Source of the DNA: Sipunculus nudus
Taxonomy: Eukaryota > Annelida > Sipuncula > Golfingiida > Sipunculidae
DNA length: 64,000 bases
NCBI GenBank assembly: GCA_026874595.1
Contig: CM049316.1
Location: 51,779,676-51,843,675, forward strand
Reading direction: 5' to 3'
This document shows, piece after piece, positions 23,034 through 37,900 of this stretch (position 1 is its first letter; each line of letters begins with the position of its first letter). The position numbers and the translations under genes were made by a program. The notes beneath the pieces were generated by a model. That model saw only the letters and a list, made by a program, of their open reading frames with translations, did no database searches and was not told where the DNA came from.

Positions 23034-25374
23034 AAACACATGCCAGTTTTTTTCCAATAGTTCGCTCTAAAAAGTCGAAAATAAGTCAAGGTCAAACATC
23101 TTTGAACGTGACCGAGATTTTGTTTATATACATCAGCACCGAAGAAATAAAATACCTACGGTAAATCCTTTTTGAGATATCCCGCTCACATTGTAAATGT
23201 TAACACATGCCAGTTTTTTTCCTATAATTCGTTCTAAAACGTAGAAAAGTAAGTCAAGGTTACCCATCTTAGAATTTGACCGAGATTTTGTTAATATACA
23301 TCGGCAGAGAAGAAATAAAATTCTCACGGTAAATCCTTTTCGAGATATCCTGCTCAAAAGGCAAATGTTAAAATACACTTTTTTTCTAATTTGGCTCTAA
23401 AACGTCGAAAAATAAGTCAAGGTCTCTAATCTTCGAACTTGACCGAGATTTTGTTAACATACATCAGCACCGAAGAAATAAAATACCTTCGGTAAATCAT
23501 TTTTCGAGATATCCCGCTCACATTGTAAATGTTAACACATGCCAGTTTTTTCCTATAATTGGCTCTAAAACGTCGAAAAAAATAAGTCAAGGTCACCAAT
23601 CTTCGAACTTGACCGAGATTTTGTTAATATACATCAGCACCGAAGAAATAAAATTCCTACAGTAAATCTATTTTGAGATATCCCGCTCACAAGGTAAATG
23701 TTAACACATGCCAGTGTGTGTTCCAATAAATCGCTCTAAAACGTCGAAAAATAAGTCAAGGTCACCAATCTTCGAACTTGACCGAGATTTTGTTAATATA
23801 CATCAGCACCGGAGAAATAAAATTCCTACAGTAAATCTATTTTGAGATATTCCGCTCACAAGGTAAATGTTAACACATGCCAGTGTGTTCCTATAATTCG
23901 CTCTAAAACGTCGATAAATAAGTCAAGGTCACCCATCTTTGAACTTGACCGAGCATTTGTTAATATATATCAACACCGAAGAAATAAAATTCCTACAGTA
24001 AATCCTTTTTGAGATATCCCGCTCACAAGGTAAATGTAAACACATGCCAGTTTTTTTCCTATAGTTCGCTCTAAAAAGTCGAAAATAAGTCAAGGTTAGC
24101 CATCTTAGAATTTGACCGAGATTTTGTTAAAATACATCAGCACAGAAGAAATAAAATTCTTACGGTAAATCCTTTTCGAGATATCCTGCTCACAAGGCAA
24201 ATGTTAAAATACACTTTTTTTCTAATTTGGCTCTAAACAGTCGAAAATAAGTCAAGGTCAAACATCTTTGAACGTGACCGAGATTTTGTTAATATACATC
24301 AGCACCGAAGAAATAAAATACCTACGGTAAATCATTTTTCGAGATATCCCGCTCACATTGTTAATGTTAACATATGCCAGTTTTTTCCTATAATTGGCTC
24401 TAAAACGTCGAAAAAAATAAGTCAAGGTCACCAATCTTCGAACTTGACCGAGATTTTGTTAATATACATCAGCACCGGAGAAATAAAATTCCTACAGTAA
24501 ATCCTTTTTGAGATATCCCGCTCACAAGGTAAATGTTAACACATGCCAGTGTGTTCCTATAATTCGCTCTAAAACGTCGAAAAATAAGTCAAGGTCACCC
24601 ATCTTTGAACTTGACCGAGCATTTGTTAATATATATATATACACCGAAGAAATAAAATTCCTACAGTAAATCTATTTTGAGATATCCCGCTAACAATGTA
24701 AATGTTAACACATGCCAGTGTTTTCCTATAATTCGCTCTAAAAAGTCGAAAATAAGTCAAGGTCAAACATCTTTGAACGTGACCGAGATTTTGTTAATAT
24801 ACATCAGCACAGAAAAAATAAAATTCTTACGGTAAATCCTTTTCGAGATATCATGCTTACAAGGTAAATGTTAACACATGCCAGTGTGTTCCTATAATTC
24901 GCTCTAAAACGTCGAAAAATAAGTCAAGGTCACCAATTTTCGAACCTGACCAAGATTTTGTTAATATACATCAGCACCGAAGAAATAAAATACCTACGGT
25001 AAATCCTTTTTGAGATATCCCGCTCACATTGTAAATGTTAACACATGCCAGTGTGTCCCTATAATTCGCTCTAAAACGTCGAAAAATAAGTCAAGGTCAC
25101 CAATCTTCGGACTTGACCGAGATTTTGTTAATATACATCAGCACCGAAGAAATAAAATTCCTACAGTAAATCTATTTTGAGATATCCCGCTCACAAGGTA
25201 AATGTTAACACATGCCAGTGTGTTCCTATAATTCGCTCTAAAACGTCGAAAAAAATAAGTCAAGGTCACCAATCTTCGAACTTGACCGAGATTTTGTTAA
25301 TATACATCAGCACCGGAGAAATAAAATTCCTACAGTAAATCTATTTTGAGATATTCCGCTCACAAGGTAAATGT
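23034..25374 (+). repeat. 14-monomer HOR (2341 bp), copy 3
   Basis: Same unit as 16690-19030 at +6344 bp (A monomer at 23418 against 17074). It carries the same set of private marks and the same hybrid end monomer near 25374. Confidence 0.85.
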
Positions 25375-27717
25375 TAACACATGCCAGTTTTTTTCCAATA
25401 GTTCGCTCTAAAAAGTCGAAAATAAGTCAAGGTCAAACATCTTTGAACGTGACCGAGATTTTGTTTATATACATCAGCACCGAAGAAATAAAATACCTAC
25501 GGTAAATCCTTTTTGAGATATCCCGCTCACATTGTAAATGTTAACACATGCCAGTTTTTTTCCTATAATTCGTTCTAAAACGTAGAAAAGTAAGTCAAGG
25601 TTACCCATCTTAGAATTTGACCGAGATTTTGTTAATATACATCGGCAGAGAAGAAATAAAATTCTCACGGTAAATCCTTTTCGAGATATCCTGCTCAAAA
25701 GGCAAATGTTAAAATACACTTTTTTTCTAATTTGGCTCTAAAACGTCGAAAAATAAGTCAAGGTCTCTAATCTTCGAACTTGACCGAGATTTTGTTAACA
25801 TACATCAGCACCGAAGAAATAAAATACCTTCGGTAAATCATTTTTCGAGATATCCCGCTCACATTGTAAATGTTAACACATGCCAGTTTTTTCCTATAAT
25901 TGGCTCTAAAACGTCGAAAAAAATAAGTCAAGGTCACCAATCTTCGAACTTGACCGAGATTTTGTTAATATACATCAGCACCGAAGAAATAAAATTCCTA
26001 CAGTAAATCTATTTTGAGATATCCCGCTCACAAGGTAAATGTTAACACATGCCAGTGTGTGTTCCAATAAATCGCTCTAAAACGTCGAAAAATAAGTCAA
26101 GGTCACCAATCTTCGAACTTGACCGAGATTTTGTTAATATACATCAGCACCGGAGAAATAAAATTCCTACAGTAAATCTATTTTGAGATATTCCGCTCAC
26201 AAGGTAAATGTTAACACATGCCAGTGTGTTCCTATAATTCGCTCTAAAACGTCGATAAATAAGTCAAGGTCACCCATCTTTGAACTTGACCGAGCATTTG
26301 TTAATATATATCAACACCGAAGAAATAAAATTCCTACAGTAAATCCTTTTTGAGATATCCCGCTCACAAGGTAAATGTAAACACATGCCAGTTTTTTTCC
26401 TATAGTTCGCTCTAAAAAGTCGAAAATAAGTCAAGGTTAGCCATCTTAGAATTTGACCGAGATTTTGTTAAAATACATCAGCACAGAAGAAATAAAATTC
26501 TTACGGTAAATCCTTTTCGAGATATCCTGCTCACAAGGCAAATGTTAAAATACACTTTTTTTCTAATTTGGCTCTAAACAGTCGAAAATAAGTCAAGGTC
26601 AAACATCTTTGAACGTGACCGAGATTTTGTTAATATACATCAGCACCGAAGAAATAAAATACCTACGGTAAATCATTTTTCGAGATATCCCGCTCACATT
26701 GTTAATGTTAACATATGCCAGTTTTTTCCTATAATTGGCTCTAAAACGTCGAAAAAAATAAGTCAAGGTCACCAATCTTCGAACTTGACCGAGATTTTGT
26801 TAATATACATCAGCACCGGAGAAATAAAATTCCTACAGTAAATCCTTTTTGAGATATCCCGCTCACAAGGTAAATGTTAACACATGCCAGTGTGTTCCTA
26901 TAATTCGCTCTAAAACGTCGAAAAATAAGTCAAGGTCACCCATCTTTGAACTTGACCGAGCATTTGTTAATATATATATATACACCGAAGAAATAAAATT
27001 CCTACAGTAAATCTATTTTGAGATATCCCGCTAACAATGTAAATGTTAACACATGCCAGTGTTTTCCTATAATTCGCTCTAAAAAGTCGAAAATAAGTCA
27101 AGGTCAAACATCTTTGAACGTGACCGAGATTTTGTTAATATACATCAGCACAGAAAAAATAAAATTCTTACGGTAAATCCTTTTCGAGATATCATGCTTA
27201 CAAGGTAAATGTTAACACATGCCAGTGTGTTCCTATAATTCGCTCTAAAACGTCGAAAAATAAGTCAAGGTCACCAATTTTCGAACCTGACCAAGATTTT
27301 GTTAATATACATCAGCACCGAAGAAATAAAATACCTACGGTAAATCCTTTTTGAGATATCCCGCTCACATTGTAAATGTTAACACATGCCAGTGTGTCCC
27401 TATAATTCGCTCTAAAACGTCGAAAAATAAGTCAAGGTCACCAATCTTCGGACTTGACCGAGATTTTGTTAATATACATCAGCACCGAAGAAATAAAATT
27501 CCTACAGTAAATCTATTTTGAGATATCCCGCTCACAAGGTAAATGTTAACACATGCCAGTGTGTTCCTATAATTCGCTCTAAAACGTCGAAAAAAATAAG
27601 TCAAGGTCACCAATCTTCGAACTTGACCGAGATTTTGTTAATATACATCAGCACCGGAGAAATAAAATTCCTACAGTAAATCTATTTTGAGATATTCCGC
27701 TCACAAGGTAAATGTTA
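25375..27717 (+). repeat. 14-monomer HOR (2341 bp), copy 4
   Basis: Follows copy 3 at 2341 bp (A monomer at 25759 against 23418). It lacks the ATACCTCAG change of copy 2. At its right end it continues into the 7-monomer block rather than into a 10-monomer block. Confidence 0.85.
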
Positions 27718-28888
27718 ACACATGCCAGTGTGTTCCTATAATTCGCTCTAAAACGTCGATAAATAAGTCAAGGTCACCCATCTTTGAACTTGACCGAGCA
27801 TTTGTTAATATATATCAACACCGAAGAAATAAAATTCCTACAGTAAATCCTTTTTGAGATATCCCGCTCACAAGGTAAATGTAAACACATGCCAGTTTTT
27901 TTCCTATAGTTCGCTCTAAAAAGTCGAAAATAAGTCAAGGTCAAACATCTTTGAACGTGATCGAGATTTTGTTAATATACATCAGCACCGAAGAAATAAA
28001 ATACCTACGGTAAATCCTTTTTGAGATATCCCGCTCACATTTTAAATGTTACAACATGCCAGTTTTTTTTTCCTATAATTCGCTCTAAAACGTCGAAAAG
28101 TAAGTCAAGGTTATCCATCTTAAAATTTGACCGAGATTTTGTTAATATACATCAGTACAGAAGAAATAAAATTCTTACGGTAAATCCTTTTCGAGATATC
28201 CTGCTCACAAGGCAAATGTTAAAATACACTTTTTTTTCAAATTTGGCTCTAAAACGTCGAAAAATAAGTCAAGGTCTCTAATCTTCGAACTTGACCAAGA
28301 TTTTGTTAACATACATCAGCACCGAAGAAATAAAATACCTACGGTAAATCATTTTTCGAGATATCCCGCTCACATTGTATATGTTAACACATGCCAGTTT
28401 TTTCCTATAATTGGCTCTAAAACGTCGAAAAAAATAAGTTAAGGTCACCAATCTTCGAACTTGACCGAGATTTTGTTTATATACATCAGCACCGAAGAAA
28501 TAAAATTCCTACAGTAAATCTATTTTGAGATATCCCGCTCACAAGGTAAATGTTAACACATGCCAGTGTGTTCCTATAATTCGCTCTAAAACGTCGAAAA
28601 ATAAGTCAAGGTCACCAATCTTCGAACTTGACCGAGATTTTGTTAATATACATCAGCTCCGAAGAAATAAAATTCCTACAGTAAATCTATTTTGAGATAT
28701 CCCGCTCACAAGGTAAATGTTAACACATGCCAGTGTGTTCCTATAATTCGCTCTAAAACGTCGAAAAATAAGTCAAGGTCACCCATCTTTGAACTTGACC
28801 GAGCATTTATTAATATATATCAACACCGAAGAAATAAAATTCCTACAGTAAATCCTTTTTGAGATATCCCGCTCACAAGGTAAATGTA
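27718..28888 (+). repeat. 7-monomer block, copy 2
   Basis: Repeats 13860-15029 at +13858 bp, including GTGATCGAG and the TTACAACATGCC variant. It closes an 83-monomer period made of 7+10+14+14+10+14+14 units. Confidence 0.8.
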
Positions 28889-31320
28889 AACACATGCCAG
28901 TTTTTTTCCTATAGTTCGCTCTAAAAAGTCGAAAATAAGTCAAGGTTAGCCATCTTAGAATTTGACCGAGATTTTGTTAATATACATCAGCACAGAAGAA
29001 ATAAAATTCTTACGGTAAATCCTTTTCGAGATATCCTGCTCACAAGGCAAATGTTAAAATACACTTTTTTTCTAATTTGGCTCTAAAACGTCGAAAAATA
29101 AGTCAAGGTCTCTAATCTTCGAACTTGACCAAGATTTTGTTAACATACATCAGCACCGAAGAAATAAAATACCTACAGTAAATCATTTTTCGAGATATTC
29201 CGCTCACATTGTAAATGTTAACACATGCCAGTTTTTTCCTATAATTGGCTCTAAAACGTCGAAAAAAATAAGTCAAGGTCACCAATCTTCGAACTTGACC
29301 GAGATTTTGTTAATATACATCAGCACCGAAGAAATAAAATTCCTACAGTAAATCTATTTTGAGATATCCCGCTCACAAGGTAAATGTTAACACATGCCAG
29401 TGTGTTCCTATAATTCGCTCTAAAACGTCGAAAAATAAGTCAAGGTCACCAATCTTCGAACTTGACCGAGATTTTGTTAATATACATCAGCACCGAAGAA
29501 ATAAAATTCCTACAGTAAATCTATTTTGAGATATCCCGCTAACAATGTAAATGTTAACACATGCCAGTGTTTTCCTATAATTCGCTCTAAAACGTCGAAA
29601 AAAATAAGTCAAGGTCAAACATCTTTGAACGTGACCGAGATTTTGTTAATATACATCAGCACAGAAAAAATAAAATTCTTACGGTAAATCCTTTTCGAGA
29701 TATCATGCTTACAAGGTAAATGTTAACACATGCCAGTGTGTTCCTATAATTCGCTCTAAAACGTCGAAAAATAAGTCAAGGTCACCAATTTTCGAACCTG
29801 ACCAAGATTTTGTTAATATACATTAGCACCGAAGAAATAAAATTCCTACAGTAAATCTATTTTGAGATATCCCGCTCACAAGGTGAATGTAAACACATGC
29901 CAGTTTTTTTCCTATAATTCGCTCTAAAAGGTCGAAAATAAGTCAAGGTCAAACATATTTGAACGTGACCGAGATTTTTCTTACCGAAGAAATAAAATAC
30001 CTAGGGTAAATCATTTTTCGAGATATCCCGCTCACATTGTAAATGTTAACACATGCCAGTTTTTTCCTATAATTGGCTCTAAAACGTCGAAAAAAATAAG
30101 TTAAGGTCACCAATCTTCGAACTTGACCGAGATTTTGTTTATATACATCAGCACCGAAGAAATAAAATTCCTACAGTAAATCTATTTTGAGATATCCCGC
30201 TCACAAGGTAAATGTTAACACATGCCAGTGTGTTCCTATAATTCGCTCTAAAACGTCGAAAAATAAGTCAAGGTCACCAATCTTCGAACTTGACCGAGAT
30301 TTTGTTAATATACATCAGCTCCGAAGAAATAAAATTCCTACAGTAAATCTATTTTGAGATATCCCGCTCACAAGGTAAATGTTAACACATGCCAGTGTGT
30401 TCCTATAATTCGCTCTAAAACGTCGAAAAATAAGTCAAGGTCACCCATCTTTGAACTTGACCCAGCATTTATTAATATATATCAGCACCGAAGAAATAAA
30501 ATTCCTACAGTAAATCCTTTTTGAGATATCCCGCTCACAAGGTAAATGTAAACACATGCCAGTTTTTTTCCAATAGTTCGCTCTAAAAAGTCGAAAATAA
30601 GTCAAGGTCAAACATCTTTGAACGTGACCGAGATTTTGTTTATATACATCAGCACCGAAGAAATAAAATACCTACGGTAAATCCTTTTTGAGATATCCCG
30701 CTCACATTGTAAATGTTAACACATGCCAGTTTTTTTTCCTATAATTCGTTCTAAAACGTAGAAAAGTAAGTCAAGGTTACCCATCTTAGAATTTGACCGA
30801 GATTTTGTTAATATACATCGGCACAGAAGAAATAAAATTCTCACGGTAAATCCTTTTCGAGATATCCTGCTCAAAAGGCAAATGTTAAAATACACTTTTT
30901 TTCTAATTTGGCTCTAAAACGTCGAAAAATAAGTCAAGGTCTCTAATCTTCGAACTTGACCGAGATTTTGTTAACATACATCAGCACCGAAGAAATAAAA
31001 TACCTTCGGTAAATCATTTTTCGAGATATCCCGCTCACATTGTAAATGTTAACACATGCCAGTTTTTTCCTATAATTGGCTCTAAAACGTCGAAAAAAAT
31101 AAGTCAAGGTCACCAATCTTCGAACTTGACCGAGATTTTGTTAATATACATCAGCACCGAAGAAATAAAATTCCTACAGTAAATCTATTTTGAGATATCC
31201 CGCTCACAAGGTAAATGTTAACACATGCCAGTGTGTGTTCCAATAAATCGCTCTAAAACGTCGAAAAATAAGTCAAGGTCACCAATCTTCGAACTTGACC
31301 GAGATTTTGTTAATATACAT
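28889..31320 (+). repeat. 10-monomer block copy 3 and partial 14-monomer HOR copy 5
   Basis: The 10-monomer block runs to about 30550 (GGTTAGCC at 28941; shortened monomer at about 29972). It is followed by the first part of the 14-monomer unit (CCAATAGTTC at about 30570, CCTTCGG at about 31003). Homology to 17.46 kb stops near 31320, where CACCGGAG is replaced by CACAGAAG. Confidence 0.8.
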
Positions 31321-34300
31321 CAGCACAGAAGAAATAAAATTATTACGGTAAATCCTTTTCGAGAAATCATGCTTACAAGGTAAATGTTAACACATGCCAG
31401 TGTGTTCCTATAATTCGCTCTAAAACGTCGAAAAAAATAAATCAAGGTCACCAATCTTCGAACGTGACCGAGATTTTGTTAATATACATCAGCACCGAAG
31501 AAATAAAATTCCTACAGTAAATCTATTTTGAGATATCCCGCTCACAAGGTAAATGTTAACACATGCCAGTGTGTTCCTATAATTCGCTCTAAAACGTCGA
31601 AAAAAATAAGTCAAGGTCACCAATCTTCGAACTTGACCGAGATTTTGTTAATATACATCAGCACCGGAGAAATAAAATTCCTACAGTAAATCTATTTTGA
31701 GATATTCCGCTCACAAGGTAAATGTTAACACATGCCAGTGTGTTCCTATAATTCGCTCTAAAACGTCGATAAATAAGTCAAGGTCACCCATCTTTGAACT
31801 TGACCGAGCATTTGTTAATATATATCAACACCGAAGAAATAAAATTCCTACAGTAAATCCTTTTTGAGATATCCCGCTCACAAGGTAAATGTAAACACAT
31901 GACAGTTTTTTTCCTATAGTTCGCTCTAAAAAGTCGAAAATAAGTCAAGGTCAAACATCTTTGAACGTGACCGAGATTTTGTTAATAAACATCAGCACCG
32001 AAGAAATAAAATACCTACGGTAAATCCTTTTTGAGATATCCCGCTCACATTTTAAATGTTACCACATGCCAGTTTTTTTTCCTATAATTCGCTCTAAAAC
32101 GTAGAAAAGCAAGTCAAGGTTACCCATCTTAGAATTTGACCGAGATTTTGTTAATATACATCGGCACAGAAGAAATAAAATTCTCACGGTAAAATCTTTT
32201 CGAGATATCCTGCTCAAAAGGCAAATGTTAAAATACACTTTTTTTCTAATTTGGCTCTAAAACGTCGAAAAATAAGTCAAGGTCTCTAATCTTCGAACTT
32301 GACCGAGATTTTGTTAACATACATCAGCACCGAAGAAATAAAATACCTACGGTAAATCATTTTTCGAGATATCCCGCTCACATTGTAAATGTTAACACAT
32401 GCCAGTTTTTTCCTATAATTGGCTCTAAAACGTCGAAAAAAATAAGTCAAGGTCACCAATCTTCGAACTTGACCGAGATTTTGTTAATATACATCAGCAC
32501 CGAAGAAATAAAATTCCTACAGTAAATCTATTTTGAGATATCCCGCTCACAAGGTAAATGTTAACACATGCCAGTGTGTGTTCCAATAATTCGCTCTAAA
32601 ACGTCGAAAAATAAGTCAAGGTCACCAATCTTCGAACTTGACCGAGATTTTGTTAATATACATCAGCACAGAAGAAATAAAATTCTTACGGTAAATCCTT
32701 TTCGAGAAATCATGCTTACAAGGTAAATGTTAACACATGCCAGTGTGTTCCTATAATTCGCTCTGAAACGTCGAAAAAAATAAATCAAGGTCACCAATCT
32801 TCGAACGTGACCGAGATTTTGTTAATATACATCAGCACCGAAGAAATAAAATTCCTACGGTAAATCTATTTTGAGATATCCCGCTCACAAGGTAAATGTT
32901 AACACATGCCAGTGTGTTCCTATAATTCGCTCTAAAACGTCGAAAAAAATAAGTCAAGGTCACCAATCTTCGAACTTGACCGAGATTTTGTTAATATACA
33001 TCAGCACCGGAGAAATAAAATTCCTTCAGTAAATCTATTTTGAGATATTCCGCTCACAAGGTAAATGTTAACACATGCCAGTGTGTTCCTATAATTCGCT
33101 CTAAAACGTCGATAAATAAGTCAAGGTCACCCATCTTTGAACTTGACCGAGCATTTGTTAATATATATCAACACCGAAGAAATAAAATTCCTACAGTAAA
33201 TCCTTTTTGAGATATCCCGCTCACAAGGTAAATGTAAACACATGCCAGTTTTTTTCCTATAGTTCGCTCTAAAAAGTCGAAAATAAGTCAAGGTCAAACA
33301 TCTTTGAACGTGACCGAGATTTTGTTAATATACATCAGCACCGAAGAAATAAAATACCTACGGTAAATCCTTTTTGAGATATCCCGCTCACATTTTAAAT
33401 GTTACCACATGCCAGTTTTTTTCCCTATAATTCGCTCTAAAACGTCGAAAAGTAAGTCAAGGTTACCCATCTTAGAATTTGACCGAGATTTTGTTAATAT
33501 ACATCAGTACAGAAGAAATAAAATTCTTACGGTAAATCCTTTTCGAGATATCCTGCTCACAAGGCAAATGTTAAAATACACTTTTTTTCTAATTTGGCTC
33601 TAAACGTCGAAAAATAAGTCAAGGTCTCTAATCTTCGAACTTGACCAAGATTTTGTAACATACATCAGCACCGAAGAAATAAAATACCTACGGTAAATCA
33701 TTTTTCGAGATATCCCGCTCACATTGTAAATGTTAACACATGCCAGTTTTTTCCTATAATTGGCTCTAAAACGTCGAAAAAAATAAGTCAAGGTCACCAA
33801 TCTTCGAACTTGACCGAGATTTTGTTAATATACATCAGCACCGAAGAAATAAAATTCCTACAGTAAATCTATTTTGAGATATCCCGCTCACAAGGTAAAT
33901 GTTAACACATGCCAGTGTGTGTTCCAATAATTCGCTCTAAAACGTCGAAAAATAAGTCAAGGTCACCAATCTTCGAACTTGACCGAGATTTTGTTAATAT
34001 ACATCAGCACAGAAGAAATAAAATTCTTACGGTAAATCCTTTTCGAGAAATCATGCTTACAAGGTAAATGTTAACACATGCCAGTGTGTTCCTATAATTC
34101 GCTCTGAAACGTCGAAAAAAATAAATCAAGGTCACCAATCTTCGAACGTGACCGAGATTTTGTTAATATACATCAGCACCGAAGAAATAAAATTCCTACG
34201 GTAAATCTATTTTGAGATATCCCGCTCACAAGGTAAATGTTAACACATGCCAGTGTGTTCCTATAATTCGCTCTAAAACGTCGAAAAAAATAAGTCAAGG

Positions 34301-34960
34301 TCACCAATCTTCGAACTTGACCGAGATTTTGTTAATATACATCAGCACCGGAGAAATAAAATTCCTACAGTAAATCTATTTTGAGATATTCCGCTCACAA
34401 GGTAAATGTTAACACATGCCAGTGTGTTCCTATAATTCGCTCTAAAACGTCGATAAATAAGTCAAGGTCACCCATCTTTGAACTTGACCGAGCATTTGTT
34501 AATATATATCAACACCGAAGAAATAAAATTCCTACAGTAAATCCTTTTTGAGATATCCCGCTCACAAGGTAAATGTAAACACATGCCAGTTTTTTTCCTA
34601 TAGTTCGCTCTAAAAAGTCGAAAATAAGTCAAGGTCAAACATCTTTGAACGTGACCGAGATTTTGTTAATATACATCAGCACCGAAGAAATAAAATACCT
34701 ACGGTAAATCCTTTTTGAGATATCCCGCTCACATTTTAAATGTTACCACATGCCAGTTTTTTTTCCTATAATTCGCTCTAAAACGTCGAAAAGTAAGTCA
34801 AGGTTACCCATCTTAGAATTTGACCGAGATTTTGTTAATATACATCAGTACAGAAGAAATAAAATTCTTACGGTAAATCCTTTTCGAGATATCCTGCTCA
34901 CAAGGCAAATGTTAAAATACACTTTTTTTCTAATTTGGCTCTAAACGTCGAAAAATAAGT
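30935..34960 (+). repeat. three tandem 8-monomer HORs (~1342 bp each)
   Basis: A-type monomers begin at 30935, 32278, 33620 and 34961, giving periods of 1343, 1342 and 1341 bp. Units 2 and 3 are almost identical by eye: both share CTCTGAAACGTCG in a B unit, CCTACGGTAAATCTATT and the final GGCTCTAAACGTCG. Unit 1 is more diverged. This suggests the last two came from the most recent duplication. Confidence 0.85.
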
Positions 34961-37900
34961 CAAGGTCTCTAATCTTCGAACTTGACCAAGATTTTGTAAC
35001 ATACATCAGCACCGAAGAAATAAAATACCTACGGTAAATCATTTTTCGAGATATCCCGCTCACATTGTAAATGTTAACACATGCCAGTTTTTTCCTATAA
35101 TTGGCTCTAAAACGTCGAAAAAAATAAGTCAAGGTCACCAATCTTCGAACTTGACCGAGATTTTGTTAATATACATAAGCACCGAAGAAATAAAATTCCT
35201 ACAGTAAATCTATTTTGAGATATCCCGCTCACAAGGTAAATGTTAACACATGCCAGTGTGTTCCTATAATTCGCTCTAAAACGTCGAAAAATAAGTCAAG
35301 GTCACCAATCTTCGAACTTGACCGAGATTTTGTTAATATACATCAGCACAGAAGAAATAAAATTCCTACAGTAAATCTATTTTGAGATATCCCGCTCACA
35401 AGGTAAATGTAAACACATGCCAGTGTGTTCCTAAAATTCGCTCAAAAACGTCGAAAAATAAGTCAAGGTCACCCATCTTTGAACTTGACCGAGCATTTGT
35501 TAATATATAACAACACCGAAGAAATAAAATTCCTACAGTAAATCCTTTCGAGATATCATGCTTACAAGGTAAATGTTAACACATGCCAGTGTGTTCCTAT
35601 AATTCGCTCTAAAACGGCGAAAAATAAGTTAAGGTCACCAATCTTCTAACTTGACCGAGATTTTGTTAATATACATCAGCACCGAAGAAATAAAATTTCA
35701 GTCATTTTTTTTCCTATAATTCGCTCTAAAAAGTCGAAAATAAGTGAAGGTCAAACATCTTTGAACGTGACCGAGATTTTGTTAATATACATCAGCACAG
35801 AAGAAATAAAATTCTTACGGTAAATCCTTTTCGAGATATCATGCTTACAAGGTAAATGTTAACACATGCCAGTGTGTTCCTATAATTCGCTCTAAAACGG
35901 CGAAAAATAAGTTAAGGTCACAAATCTTCTAACTTGACCGAGATTTTGTTAATATACATCAGCACCGAAGAAATAAAATTTCTACAGTAAATATATTTTG
36001 AGATATCCCGCTCACAAGGTAAATTTTAACACATGCCAGTGTGTTCCTATAATTCGCACTAAAACGTCGAAAAATAGGTCAAGGTCACCGATCTTTGAAC
36101 TTGACCGAGCATTTATTAATATATATCAACACCGAAGAAATAAAATTCCTACAGTAAATCCTTTTTGAGATATCCCGCTCACAAGGTAAATGTAAACACA
36201 TGGTAGTTTTTTTCCTATAATTCGCTCTAAACAGTCGAAAATAAGTCAAGGTCAAACATCTTTGAAGTGACCGAGATTTTGTTAATATACATCAGCACCG
36301 AAGAAATAAAATACCTACGGTAAATCATTTTTCGAGATATCCCGCTCACATTGTTAATGTTAACATATGCCAGTTTTTTCCTATAATTGGCTCTAAAACG
36401 TCGAAAAAAATAAGTCAAGGTCAACAATCTTCGAACTTGACCGAGATTATATTGACCGAGATTTTGTTAATATACATCAGCACCGGAGAAATAAAATTCC
36501 TACAGTAAATCCTTTTTGAGATATCCCGCTCACAAGGTAAATGTTAACACATGCCAGTGTGTTCCTATAATTCGCTCTAAAACGTCGAAAAATATAAGTC
36601 AAGGTCACCCATCTTTGAACTTGACCGAGCATTTGTTAATATATATATACACCGAAGAAATAAAACTCCTACAGTAAATCCTTTTTGAGATATCCCGCTC
36701 ACAAGGTAAATGTAAACACATGCCAGTTTTTTCCTATAATTCGCTCTAAAAAGTCGAAAATAAGTCAAGGTCAAACATCTTTGAACGTGACCGAGATTTT
36801 GTTAATATACATAAGCACAGAAGAAATAAAATTCTTACAGTAAATCCTTTTTGAGATATCCCGCTCACAAGGTAAATGTAAACACATGCCAGTTTTTTTC
36901 CTATAGTTCGCTCTAAAAAGTCGAAAATAAGTCAAGGTCAAACATCTTTGAACGTGACCGAGATTTTGTTAATATACATCAGCACCGAAGAAATAAAATA
37001 CCTACGGTAAATCCTTTTCGAGATATCATGCTTACAAGGTAAATGTTAACACATGCCAGTGTGTCCCTATAATTCGCTCTAAAACGTCGAAAAATAAGTC
37101 AAGGTCACCAATCTTCGAACTTGACCGAGATTTTGTTAATATACATCAGCACCGAAGAAATAAAATTTCAGTCAGTTTTTTTCCTATAATTCGCTCTAAA
37201 AAGTCGAAAATAAGTCAAGGTCAAACATCTTTGAACGTGACCGAGATTTTGTTAATATACATCAGCACAGAAGAAATAAAATTCTTACGGTAAATCCTTT
37301 TCGAGATATCATGCTTATAAGGTAAATGTTAACACATGCCAGTGTGTTCCTATAATTCGCTCTAAAACGGCGAAAAATAAGTTAAGGTCACCAATCTTCT
37401 AACTTGACCGAGATTTTGTTAATATACATCAGCACCGAAGAAATAAAATTTCTACAGTAAATCTATTTTGAGATATCCCGCTCACAAGGTAAATTTTAAC
37501 ACATGCCAGTGTGTTCCTATAATTCGCTCTAAAACGTCGAAAAATAGGTCAAGGTCACCGATCTTTGAACTTGACCGAGCATTTATTAATATATATCAAC
37601 ACCGAAGAAATAAAATTCCTACAGTAAATCCTTTTTGAGATATCCCGCTCACAAGGTAAATGTAAACACATGGTAGTTTTTTTCCTATAATTCGCTCTAA
37701 ACAGTCGAAAATAAGTCAAGGTCAAACATCTTTGAACGTGACCGAGATTTTGTTAATATACATCAGCACCGAAGAAATAAAATACCTACGGTAAATCATT
37801 TTTCGAGATATCCCGCTCACATTGTTAATGTTAACATATGCCAGTTTTTTCCTATAATTGGCTCTAAAACGTCGAAAAAAATAAGTCAAGGTCACCAATC

